Source: Platerodrilus igneus | Taxonomy: Eukaryota > Arthropoda > Insecta > Coleoptera > Lycidae | Direction of reading: 5' to 3' | DNA length: 64,000 bases | Assembly (NCBI GenBank): GCA_036346225.1 | Contig: JARFIW010001739.1 | Span: 12,689,001 to 12,753,000 of the forward strand | Part shown: positions 45,505-55,990 of the stretch, in pieces | How the letters are laid out: every line of letters begins with the position of its first letter | Position numbering within the stretch: position 1 is the stretch's first letter | Made by a program: the position numbers and the translations under genes | Notes under the pieces: generated by a model | Database searches by the model: none | What the model was told of the DNA's origin: nothing | Seen by the model: only the letters and a program-made list of their open reading frames with translations

Positions 45505-45642
45505 TGGCAGACACAAGGTTGGTCCACGATAAATTCCTGTTTATTCATAGCAATAATTTATATGACGCTCAGACGATGGCGCACGAATAATTGTGAGAGG
45601 ATCATAGCATAATTAAAATGACGGCCCAACGTCGGGGCATGA
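45505..45642 (+). promoter_or_regulatory. Three PBS-like sites following LTR copy 3
   Basis: TGGCAGACACAAGG at 45505 (degenerate), ATGACGCTCAGACGATGGCG at 45562 and TGACGGCCCAACG then TCGGGGCATGA at 45619. Spacing is about 57 bp. ATAGCAATAATTTAT precedes the second site. Confidence 0.6.
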
Positions 45643-45674
45643 CAGTTCCAGGAATAATCCTGTAGGATCATGGC

Positions 45675-45692
45675 AATATATATATATATATA

Positions 45693-45748
<56 letters not shown>
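45675..45748. repeat. Imperfect (TA)n tract
   Basis: Two long TA runs interrupted by TACCTATA near 45691 and TATTATAT near 45720. Left flank is GGATCATGGCAA, the spacer motif of the leader repeat. Confidence 0.9.
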
Positions 45749-45749
<1 letters not shown>

Positions 45750-45882
45750 ATAAGATGAAATAATAACTTAGACTTTTAAGTAAAGCCCAAATGATCATTT
45801 CAAATCGAGCTAGTAATTGAAAGAAGGAAAATGATCATTTGGGCTTTACTTAAAAAGTCTAAGTTATTATTTCATCTTATTA
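45749..45882. repeat. Long hairpin, about 52-bp arms
   Basis: 45749-45800 and 45828-45882 are reverse complements apart from one inserted base in the A/T run of the right arm, with a loop of about 27 bases (AAATCGAGCTAGTAATTGAA at its core). It lies between two TA tracts. It may be a foldback MITE inserted into a TA tract or an end-to-end duplication. It is the longest near-perfect hairpin I found in the window apart from the paired element ends. Confidence 0.85.
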
Positions 45883-45929
45883 ATTTCAATACGTAAGTAT
45901 TTATCAACTTACCTTGTGTAAATAACTAC

Positions 45930-45933
<4 letters not shown>

Positions 45934-45973
<40 letters not shown>
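45934..45973. repeat. (TA)n microsatellite
   Basis: Right flank AACTGCTGTGATATACTCC begins the reverse family 1 leader. Confidence 0.95.
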
Positions 45974-45978
<5 letters not shown>

Positions 45979-48127
45979 CTGTGATATACTCCTTTGAATG
46001 CGGGAACTGGGTCCTTTCAACAAAAAAATTCTAGTCCTACCGATTGGGCGTCATAAACTGCTGTGATCCTGGTTTCGCTTCAGCTGCTCACCTAATTTTA
46101 TAAACCTCCTCATTCATAAAATTAACAAACACATTCCTACCACAAACATCAACGTTAACTCTATTTACATCAATATTCAGAATACATTAAATTTTCAAAT
46201 TAAATTTCAGCATAAAATTCAGTTTTTAAAAAGAATTTCAAGATTAATTTTATTATCATTTTAACGTGCATCCAGAATTAAAGTCCTTGTAGGATGCCTA
46301 CTAATTAATATAACAATATATGCAGAGTAAAAAGGGAGCATCTACCACCCCTTTACGTTAATTAACCAGGTTCGTCTAATTGAGCTCAAAGACATACCTA
46401 AAATTTCATCATAATCCAGAACATCAATACTAAATACCCTTTCTACTTAAACAAGCAAACTTCATCTTAACATTAAAATTTTATGGTTAGTACAATTTCA
46501 CTAATGTCCATTTAAAGTAAATCAATTATCAAGTAATTCAACACACACAAAATGTCAAACAAAATAGTATAATAAAGTTATTCAACACACACCAAAATGT
46601 CAAACAAAATAGTATAATTTACCTGAAGGTTACTGTCCTCGTAGCTTTAATGTACATCGTCCCTTTAGTTAATCACACCATTCCAACAGGATTATATTTA
46701 CGGCTTCTAATTCTCAACGCTTTTAAAATTTTCTCCATCACCATTTATTTAAAGTTGTTTCGGGGCTTTTCCGGAACTCATCTGTGTATATCTGACCCTT
46801 GTTTCGTGGATCCAGACACGTATTTGAACCATTTAATTATTAACACCCCCGAAAAATAGCAAAGAAATTCATGCTTCTTTCACCAAGATACGCCAAAACT
46901 GCCTACTTTTGTGTATACATTTGTCGTTGTAAATTTTGCTAATTGGTACCGTGATACTAAATTTTATTACCTTGTATCTAAGTGCACTGAAGTACATTCA
47001 TGTTAGCACGTAAATAACAAACTATTTTGAATCACTAAAATATACGAGCAAACTTTAAATTATTTTATCAAACTAAAATGCACTGTTTAACATCTTCAAT
47101 CAAGTCGCGGATGTAAGAGCTTTTAACGCATCGAATAGTCAAAAGTCTAAGAGGCCTTGTTTATATTCACCTCGGTATATATAGCAAAAGCCTGTCTGTC
47201 GGTCTGTTCCCCAAAACGGGTAATTCTAAAGAATTTCTCATTCTCTGTTCCCAGTCCGTCGCTCGCGCGTCGGTTTTACAATTTTCACTCGCCCCATTTA
47301 AATCTCAGAAATTCACGGCACGCAAACATGTCCGAGAAAAACTAATTAATTTTGTACAGAAATTGTTGTTTCTACCTCTGATATTTGCATCCTATTTTCA
47401 ACCAATTGTGACCCTCGTGACGTTGCTTAAATCACGCCTTTTACTATATGTGTCTTTGTTTGACGCATTTTCTTTTTCCTTTTCTAACCTGTTCGTATTG
47501 GTGCAAATTGATATTCTTTATTATCGATTATATTTTAGTCCATGTGGACTATCTGGGTTTAATAACCCCGTATCGCACCTTCTCGTGAATATTAAGCCAC
47601 GGTTTCTTCAAGATTCTTTGAAACCATTTGTTATCTACCCAATTTTCGCCGTACGTGATATTTAAACTACGCAGGTGTTCAAAATAATATTAATTCTCAG
47701 AGCTTTATTTTCTGGTATTATAATCTTGGATTTTCACACTTTTATGCTTATTATTAATAATGGTTTAATTAACTCCAATTAAAATTGACTTCTATCTTTT
47801 CATTTTTAGCGAATACAAGTTAACTATTAATTATTATGTGTACACTTTGTTTTACTACCGGTTACTTAAAATAGGGTTAATTAATATAAATTTTGCACGT
47901 AATTTCCATTTGTTTAGGAATAATTACATTACCCGTAGAGCTTGTTAATACTGTTTCTTTTGATATAAAGCGTCTTGTACATGATTTAAATCTCTTATGT
48001 TTAATGAAACTAATAACCTTTTATGCTTCACGGTTTTAATAAAGCGTACCTCTTCCCAAAGCTTCTACAGGGTGATTAAAATTATTTGATGTGATTATTT
48101 AATTTTCTACCCTGGTCTAAATATGAG

Positions 48128-48128
<1 letters not shown>
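45974..48128 (-). repeat. LTR-plus-leader unit, family 1, copy 3
   Basis: Reverse copy of 3737-6014. A local duplication of about 52 bp near 46547-46615 repeats CAAAATGTCAAACAAAATAG. A PBS-like site is at 46033-46053. The outer end TTCTACCCTGGTCTAAATAT (48106) runs into a TA tract. The 69-codon frame at 46650-46859 is nearly identical to that in copy 1, as expected from DNA similarity. Confidence 0.75.
46033..46053 (-). promoter_or_regulatory. PBS-like site of family 1 copy 3
   Basis: Plus-strand AGTCCTACCGATTGGGCGTCA, followed by TAAACTGCTGTGATCC, matches the sites at 5938 and 34354. Confidence 0.5.
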
Positions 48129-48177
<49 letters not shown>

Positions 48178-48178
48178 T
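48129..48178. repeat. (TA)n microsatellite
   Basis: An alternating AT tract between the outer end of the family 1 unit (ATATGAGTAA) and unrelated DNA on the right. Confidence 0.95.
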
Positions 48179-48229
48179 ATATACATATATTTTAAATCTT
48201 AACAGCATTTCGGATTTCATTTTTCCTAA

Positions 48230-48545
48230 CGTTTTGCATGTTTTAGCACCAAAATCACAAACCCCAATCACGAACTATTATTATTTTAGATTACCGTTTT
48301 CTACCAGATCCAATTCCAGCTTATTTACCCCTAATAATCGCTAGGAGGTATATTTTATAGATGCCTACGTATCTATTATTTTTCCATTTATAATATGTTC
48401 GTTGTTGTAGAATAACATGCTAGAGGATATTAGTCTCCAAGTAAATTAATATCCCTGCCTATATAACTTATTGATTGCCAGTCACAACTTTCCATCAATT
48501 GTGTCAGAAAGGAAATAAAAGTTTTCTGATATCAATTTCTACGTT
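48230..48545 (+). repeat. Dispersed repeat, partner of 63030-63310
   Basis: ACTATTATTATTTTAGAT, ACATGCTAGAG, TTAATATCCCTGCCTATA and CATCAATTGTGTCAG occur in the same order and orientation in the copy at 63030-63310, at perhaps two-thirds identity. The content is noncoding. It may belong to the piggyBac-containing element to its right. Confidence 0.55.
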
Positions 48546-49639
48546 CGGCTAAAATACGTTTCTTTGTGTATGGTTGTCAAAAAGTAACAGTTTAGCCTTT
48601 CTGCACCCGCCATGATATCATTCGTTACGATTATGCAATTCCAATTGCGAAGTTGTCAAGCGAAAGATGACAAACAACAAAATCCTTCATTTCTGAAAAG
48701 TTTTTACGGCCAAGTCCATTGTTGTTTAATTTCAGATATGCGATAATGTTGATTAGGAAACTCGTGAGTAAGCTAGTATACTAAGTGTGTCCCTGAAATT
48801 AACCTAGTGATTCTGTGATAAGGTATAAAGAATGCTAATTAAACCATAATACGAGTAATACCGTGACTAAATGTTGGGGGGCATTTAGCTTTCCTTATCG
48901 AGCTATTAAATCTACTATAAAGTGATTTATTAAATTTAAACTTGCTTGGAAATGCCGTAACACTATCGAGAACTTTTTGGGTTAATATTTGTAAATTCTT
49001 TTAGAACTAGGGGATGTAAGGCCTAGACATATTTACTTTCACAAATTAACTTTTATCCCATAACCTGTTGTAGATAAAACAATGATAGCATTTAATATAA
49101 TACGCCCCAACAGACCATATCGGGCACTGATTTTTCCTGATTAATAAAGGTTTGATAGTTACTCGGATGCAAAAACAGTTATTATTTATCGCCAGTTTAA
49201 TTCCGTCAATCAAGACTACCAGAAGTTAAATTTTTAATGATCGATTCTTCGAGTTTGGTACATCAATGTAGAATTGTAAATGCCAAAGTGTGGTCGCAAA
49301 GACCCCCTCCCCCCCTCCAGTCCATCGCTTTACTAAAGGTATTAATGGAATGAAGGGCATCCAAAAAGAAATTTATTGAAAATTTGAATAATGTACGATA
49401 TAAAATAGTTGATGCCTAAGAACATCTGAAAGGTAAAATATAGTCGGTACTTCACACTTCACAGTTAAATAAATAATCAAAATGTTCTAGTTCTGATCAC
49501 TTTGCAGTTCATTATTCTTAGGAAGTGCAACCCCGGGAAGCTACGGTGATAAATCCTCTTTCTATGCTTCTCGTATACGAAATTATTGCAAAAGCCACAA
49601 ATTTTTTCCACACGAAGTTCCTGGTTTTGTTCTCTTTCC
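48546..49639. other. No gene recognised; possibly the decayed 3' part of piggyBac
   Basis: Many stops occur in all frames. 49297-49320 is a pyrimidine run (CCCCCTCCCCCCCTCCAG). If the piggyBac remnant was once complete, its C-terminal half should lie here on the minus strand, but I could not recognise it. Confidence 0.4.
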
Positions 49640-50381
49640 GCATTAGTAAGTTTACCAATATAGAAAGGTAAGATGTTGAAATATCAGTAAAACCCTCAAT
49701 TTAATGCCATATTTGGCAGGTTTTGACTGTATGTATTGCCAAAAGGGACATCGTGCTTTGAAAGCAACTAACTGTTCGTTAGCGGTCAAATATTCAAATA
49801 CCTCAAAATTCCTCACAAATATATTCCAGATTCAGATATTGCTGTCAATAGCATTTTGCTTTCTGTCAATCCTAGTTTGTTTATCATCAAAGCGTAAAAA
49901 TATTGATATTTCTACAAATGAAATATGAACGTCAAATTTTAATCAGTTGAGCACATCTCTTTTGCGGATTCTTTCTATATCTTAAAGCGCCTGCTTCGAT
50001 AAGAATTCCGACAAAAAAGTCTGATTTGGAATGATTTTTATTTTCTGATTTGGTTTATTTTCATTTCATTTCATCTAGCACAGTGTCTTTCAGCCTCATG
50101 ATTAATGTAGACATCTCAACAAACGAATCGGCATTATGGCTAGAATAACGACCATTCACAATATTCCCCTGGATACGCCTAGTGCTTACTCTAGGTATAA
50201 CAGCTCTTATAATTTCTGACTTTGCAGTACATTAAGGACCATGTCTGTTAGTTTGGTCAATATCAATGTACTGCACTATATCAGGTACTTCATCTAAATC
50301 TTTTTCTGATTGGGCTTATACATTATTGTTTTCCGATTCTAATAGACTTTCCTGCAAACATGCGCTGTCATTCTGTGACAT
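49640..50381 (-). pseudogene. piggyBac transposase, N-terminal half, inactive
   Basis: From ATG at 50381 a frame gives an acidic start (CLQESLLESENNNV), two in-frame stops, then IVNGRYSSHNADSFVEMSTL and a stop at 50061. After frame breaks, 49925-49640 reads FVEISIFLRFDDKQTRIDRK, a TGA, then LTANEQLVAFKARCPFWQYI and QSKPAKYGIKL. The FDDK.TR and EQLVAF.(G)RCPF..YI.SKPAKYGIK blocks are characteristic of piggyBac (DDE_Tnp_1_7). The first catalytic Asp, normally in TVDEQL, is Asn here. piggyBac moves by cut and paste at TTAA. No inverted repeats or TTAA-flanked ends were identified. Confidence 0.8.
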
Positions 50382-50438
50382 TCCTTAAACGTTTATAATC
50401 ATATTTCGTTGTAATAGTTTCTATATTGGTAAATCCCA

Positions 50439-51014
50439 TGTTACATGCCAAAATTGGTATTGTACATTTTTAAATATGTGACTAAATTCCCGCCACTATT
50501 TTAAAATAGATTTGTTCATTTTCGTCATTTCGGATAGTTGCGTTTGCGCAAAAAAATGCGCAGGTGCGGAGTGATAGGCAAGTGTGCGGTTTGCGACACG
50601 ACTTTATTATTAGCCACGAGACGTCGAACGGTAACGTTTACCTGTGTCGTGTTTTTTATCTTTTTAGGATGTAGGTTCCCTTATACCTTTATCTTCGAGT
50701 ACCTTTACCTGTATCCTTGTTGCCTTACCTACGAACGACGAAAGAAGAAGACGATTAAATTTGGATCAACAATGGCGTGACGCAACTCACCCGGAAACAA
50801 CGAGATGCCCTGAGATTAACTGCAAGGCGGTTTTAAGTGAGTACTTCCCTTTATTTACATTTTAAAGTGCAAATTCTATCATTGTAAACGTGTTTGGTAT
50901 GTGATACAATTTGACACGTAATTATGTCATTATTGTGCAATATTGTGAAACCTGGATCGTATCAGTATTGCCAAATGTAGCAGTGGCGTTGAAACGTACG
51001 AGAGAAACGTAACA
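50439..51014 (+). repeat. 5' LTR of the 50-56 kb Gypsy
   Basis: Starts TGTTACATGCCAAAATTGG, ends AAACGTAACA and matches 55404-55990 throughout. Landmarks include GCGCAAAAAAATGCGCAGG, ATTATTAGCCACGAGACGTC and GATACAATTTGACACG. GTGACGCCTATAACGTGTG follows directly and is a plausible decayed primer-binding site. Confidence 0.85.
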
Positions 51015-51064
51015 GTGACGCCTATAACGTGTGTTAAAAATTCGTCTTCACCTCTAATTTATCT

Positions 51065-53118
51065 TGTAAGATGTTAGTTTTGAATATATCCTACACCAAG
51101 AACGTGCCTTTGTATTTTTAGACGACATATTAGTTATCTCAAGTTTCTTTGAAGAACATATCGCTACTCTTAATGAAGTTGCTGAACGCTTAAATGCATC
51201 AGGTTTTAAAATAAATTGGGAAAGATGTCAATTTTGCTGTTCTTTCACATTTCTTGGTTTTATTATCGATAGAACTGGTCTGTGAGCAGATCCTGCTAAA
51301 GTCGACGCTATTACTAAATTTAAAACACCCAAAACTGTTACCTAAATTAAACGTTTAATAGGAATGATTAGTTTTTATCGCATTTTCTACCTAATCTCTC
51401 AACTATATCTACACCCATTACCGCCCTAATTAAAAATAAAAAGAAGTCCCAATCTGTCGAATGGAATTCAGAAGCTTAGCAGGCTTTTGAACAAATTAAA
51501 ACGTTTATCACTTCTGCACCTATCTTAATCTCGCCCAATTTTGATGAAAGATTTTATATACTAACCGATGCCTCACACCCTATCGCTTATGCTAGTCGTG
51601 CCTTAACTTCTGCTGAACAAAAATATTCAGCTACCGAACGTGAACTATTAGGGTTTATCTTTGGCATTGAAAAATTTAGAGGATATGTTGATGGTGCACA
51701 TTTCACGGTAATTACTGATTGTGCAGCTCTCGCATGATTAAATAACTTAAAACAACCCGCAGGTCTGTTGGCAAGATGGAACTTTGACGTTCAGCATAGA
51801 CCTGGCAAATTAAATATCGTACCTGAGGTCTTATTTCGTGATGTCGCTTCTCTTAACCTCCCAGATCTAGTTGCTGATGCCTGGTACCTAAATATGATCA
51901 AGAAAGTTTCTGAAAAACCCGATAAATTTTTCACCTTTCGTGTAACGAATAATAGATTTTATAAATTTGTACCTTCCTCATCTCGCAAAATCTCTAACAT
52001 CCCTGAATAGAAACTTGTTGTCCCTACCGCTAACCGCAGTGAGGTTCTTAAATTGTGTTATGACGACCCTATGGTTGCTCATCTAGGTGTTACGAAAACC
52101 TTAGCGTAAATATCTTAACTATATTACTGGCCTACATTTAAACAATCTGTCTGTCGATATATTAAGAACTGTAAAATTTGTGGGTCTCAGAAGAGCTCTC
52201 AAGAAGCCCGTTCTGGTTTAATGGGCAACTTTAAACGCGTATCTTATCCCTTTCAATTAATATCGCTTGACTTATTAGGACCTCTCCCTCGATCAAAAAA
52301 AGTAACCAATATCTTTTAGTTGTCACCGATTGGTTTTCTAAATGTATTGTGGTACAACCGTTACGTAAATCCACATCTGCGGCTATAATCAAATTCCTAG
52401 ATCAAAACGTATTTCTTATCTTTCGTGTTCCACAAATTATCCTCTGCGATAATGGAGCGCAATTTATCTCGAAAGATTTTCAAAATTTCGTTAAGAGCTA
52501 TAAAGTACAAAAAATTTGGTTTAACGCAAAATACCATCCCCAGGTAAACCTTATCGAAAGAGTAAATAGAGTCTTAATCACTGCTATCTCTTCATATATC
52601 GATTGAGACCACACTAAGTGGGATGAAAATATTTTTAAAATCGCTCAAGCTGTGCATACATCCAAACACGAAGCAACCCAATTTACTCCTTCATTTCTTG
52701 TTTTTTGAAGATATACTCCAATTGATGGGAGATATTATGGTTCAGTTCCTGATTATACTAACGTATTTGAAATTGACGAAAAAGTACGCTGGGACAAAAA
52801 CCAACAATCATTACCTTCTATCTTTAATGACGTTAGAAAAAATTTGTTAAAAGCTTTCAAAAAGAGCAAGAATCACTATAATCTGCAAAAACAAAATACT
52901 TCCTTTGCTTTAAGTGAACAGGTTTGGAAAAAGAATTATGTCTTATCTGATGCTACAAAAAATTCTCTTCGAAATTAGCCCCTAAATTCATTTTATATAA
53001 GGTCACTCGTGTTGTTAGTCCACTTATCTATGAACTTCAAGACACTGATGGAAAACGTCAAGAAAAGTAGCATATCAAAAACCTTAAACTATTCTCTGCT
53101 GACCCGAATGCTAATTAA
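51065..53118 (+). pseudogene. Gypsy pol: RT end, RNase H and integrase
   Basis: The fragment starts inside RT with FVFLDDILVISSFFEEHIAT and KINWERCQFCCSFTFLGFII. RNase H follows: ILTDAS joins straight to HPIAYASRALTSAEQKYSAT, so about 15 residues of the usual insert (GIGAVL-type) are deleted. Then comes ELLGFIFGIEKFRGYVDGAH and RWNFDVQHRPGKLNIVPEVL. Integrase: zinc-binding His in MVAHLGVTKTL and Cys pair in CKICGSQK; Asp in LISLDLLGPLPRS, Asp in ILCDNGAQF and Glu in VNLIERVNR about 35 residues later, all retained. The C-terminal domain reads KFILYKVTRVVSPLIYELQD and ends with TAA at 53116-53118. At least six stops and several frame changes are present. Confidence 0.85.
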
Positions 53119-55403
53119 TTTTTCACGTTCCATTTCTTTAACGGTTTACTTAATGTTTCTGTCCCTGTTATAAATTAGTTAACTTTATTTAGTCATTTAT
53201 TTTCTTATACAGCACTTACCTTCTACACTTTTGGCTTATTTACCTTAAACTAGCTATCTTTTTGCTGCCCGTTAACTTTCCCTTGAATTTATTGCTAGTC
53301 ACATATCTGTTTATTATCTATGTTCCCCAGTATAACTTCGTCGCTTTATTTAATTAATCCTAGCACCTTTTCTACACCATATTATTTTGTTTTCAGCATT
53401 TATCTTTTGTTATTTAATTACATGGTAATTGTCGTAACTTTGATTACAACAACTCATTGAATTTTATGATTGATTTTAGCTGATGTCGAGTGGATGCTGT
53501 TTCTTTGGGCTCGCATAGGAGCCGCGGCCTATTCCATTGTAAGAAATAGTCCATATTCGCAGTTGCAAAAAAAAACTAGGAGTTTCTGTTCCATGCGTTC
53601 TTCTTCTGAACTATTGCAATCGCACACCTTATCCTTTATCATTGCTTGTTTTCTTCTTCTATTAAGTTATTAGAACATACAAACATTTTTTTTGTTGTTT
53701 TTTATTGAACTTCGTGGTGAGGTGCTATCGCTCTTTATTGATATCTTATCGAATTCTCGGTTGTTTTAGCATATTGGGACAGTATGTTTGTATTTAACTG
53801 CTTATAGTTAGGCATTCTTGTGTGTTTATGGTGTTACAGTTTCTAAAAATTACCTTGAAACGGTGGTTTTTGTGTGAAGGTATCTGTAGCAATACTTTTA
53901 AGTTGTTGTTTAAACTCTTGTCTGATTTTCTTATTGCAGTGGATGCACTCGTTAGGAAAATGATCGTACTAGTTCTCATTAAGAGTCTAGTTTTTTTAAC
54001 TTATGATGTAACTTAGCTTGTCTGATTAATATAGCAGGTGGTCCTTCAGACCAATCTGTGCTTAATAGGGACAACTCTTTACCTTCTCTCGGACGCTTGT
54101 CCAAAAACTCTACTTTTTCTTATCCTGTTGTCTCCGTTTCCGTTTTATTTTTCATTCGGTAAACATGTTTTTGTCCCGGAACACCCGTCTACCACATAAG
54201 AGTGATTTTCCCTCACTCCGGGCTACTGACTACATTGGTTGGTTGAGTAGTGCTTTTCTATCCACCTTTTCTATCGCTTTTGCTCAATGCGAGCCCTTTC
54301 TCCATTCTCTTCTACCTGGAAGTGTCACTTATAAATTCCAAAATTCCTACCTCCCACTTTTTACCTTTCCTATATCTCTATTGCTTTTTCATTTCCGTTA
54401 GTCACCGTGTGGTTGCGGGATATCATACCGGTATCGTTCAACGTCGGGTGCAGGAATGCACCCACATGCCTTTTCTCGGCCCCTCATACCGTTATAACTA
54501 ACGGGCCTGCCTCACAGGTCGCTCTCTTCTAGGGGGGTATGAGTATCTTACCTGCATAACGGCTTCAAGGAGCCACTCTATCTTGTATCTTTGTGATAGA
54601 TGACGAAACGGCTTGGTGAGCCGGGGAATTCTAAGCTATATCTTTAATGCATGTAGTCGTAGCGTCCCTTAGTGTGCTGGGACGTTTCGAATCCACCTAT
54701 TTTTATCTAGTTTTATCTTAATATCTTTACCTTACCTATTATCTTTGATAATAACTTAAGACTTTGCCTTATCTTTTTTTTCTTGCTAACGTTTGTTATT
54801 TATGATCGGACGTAGGAATTATTTTTTTTTGAGTATTGAGTGAAGAAGCTAACCTGATGATAGCCATGTAATTTGTTAGGTTAGTTATGTAAGAAATTAG
54901 TAAGATGGTACTGTTGGTAAATTTATTGATTCACAACCATGCCATGAACAAGTTTTGATATGTATTATTTATTAAGCCAGAGTACCAGTACATAAAAATT
55001 TGCTAAAGTGCATAGTAACTTGTTCTTTTGGGCATTTTGAAATTTGGGCATTTTCTTGCCAAAGAAAAAACAGTTTAAATGCAATGCTTATGTGCGTGTT
55101 TTAGTTTTAGTAGTGTTTCGTGCTCTCCGACAAATTTGTGCTATCGATTATAACTGCGTCAAATTAAAGACTCGTGTGTGCATTTATAGATGTAATTCAC
55201 AAACCATGGGGCTACACATTCCGTTTCCAGGTTATTCGTAAGACGCGTTATCGGTTAAAAAAACCAGGTGGCGCCTAAAAAACATTTTCTAGAATTTAAG
55301 TTAGGGTATATGTAAGTTAGGTAGGCTTTAGATTTAAGTTTTTACCCAGCAAGCAGTCATTTTCTTTTTTTAAATTTTTGTTCTTTTATGGCTTTGTCGC
55401 GAT
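53119..55403 (+). other. Gypsy 3' region without recognised coding
   Basis: AT-rich, with one less AT-rich patch at 54400-54660 that includes a purine run (CTAGGGGGGTATGAG near 54531). No envelope-like protein or other domain was seen. Several short frames (for example 54165-54401) overlap each other and look accidental. Confidence 0.5.
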
Positions 55404-55990
55404 TGTTGCATGCCAAAATTGGCATTGTACATTTTTAAATATGTGACTAAATTCCCGCCACTATTTTAAAATGGACTTGTTCACTTCCGTTGTTTTGAAC
55501 AGTCGCGTTTGCGCAAAAGAATGCGCAAGCGCGGAGTAATGGGCAAGTGCGCGGTTTTCCGACACGACATTATTATTAGCCACGAGACGTCGAACAGTAA
55601 CGTTTACCTGTGTTGTGTTTTTTTGTCTTTTCTCTTTTTAGGATGTAGGTTCCCTTTTACCTTTATCTTCGAGTACCTTTACCTGTATCCTTGTTGCCTT
55701 ACCTACGAACGACGAAAGAGAAAGATAAATAAATTTAGATCAACAATGGCGCGACGCAACCCACCCGGAAACAACGAGATGCCCTCAGATTAACTGCAAG
55801 GCGCGTTTTAAGTGAGTACTTTGCTTTATTTACATTTTAAAGTGCAAATTGTATCATTGTAAACGTGTTTGGTATGTGATACAATTTGACACGTAATTAT
55901 GTCATTATTGTGCAATATTGTGAAAGATGGATCGTATCAGTGTTGCCAAATGTAGCAGTGGCGCTAAATACGTACGCGGTAAACGTAATA
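55404..55990 (+). repeat. 3' LTR of the 50-56 kb Gypsy
   Basis: Starts TGTTGCATGCCAAAATTGG and ends AAACGTAATA. It differs from the 5' LTR by scattered substitutions and short indels (for example an added TTTTCTC near 55630). Confidence 0.85.

Larger units (their letters stand above)
50439..55990 (+). mobile_element. Ty3/Gypsy retrotransposon lacking gag
   Basis: LTRs of about 580 bp flank a pol remnant (51065-53118) and 2.3 kb without recognised coding. Gag, protease and the first part of RT are missing between 51015 and 51065. LTR and pol differ from the other Gypsy elements in the window. Candidate target duplications (TCCCA before, CCCGC after) do not match convincingly. Confidence 0.85.

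Noticed and set aside
48123..48344. 73-codon frame starting in a TA tract
   Set aside because: The Tyr/Ile run is translated microsatellite.
54165..54501. Two overlapping frames between pol and 3' LTR, considered as an envelope gene
   Set aside because: They are short, in different phases, and show no signal peptide plus transmembrane layout or envelope motifs.
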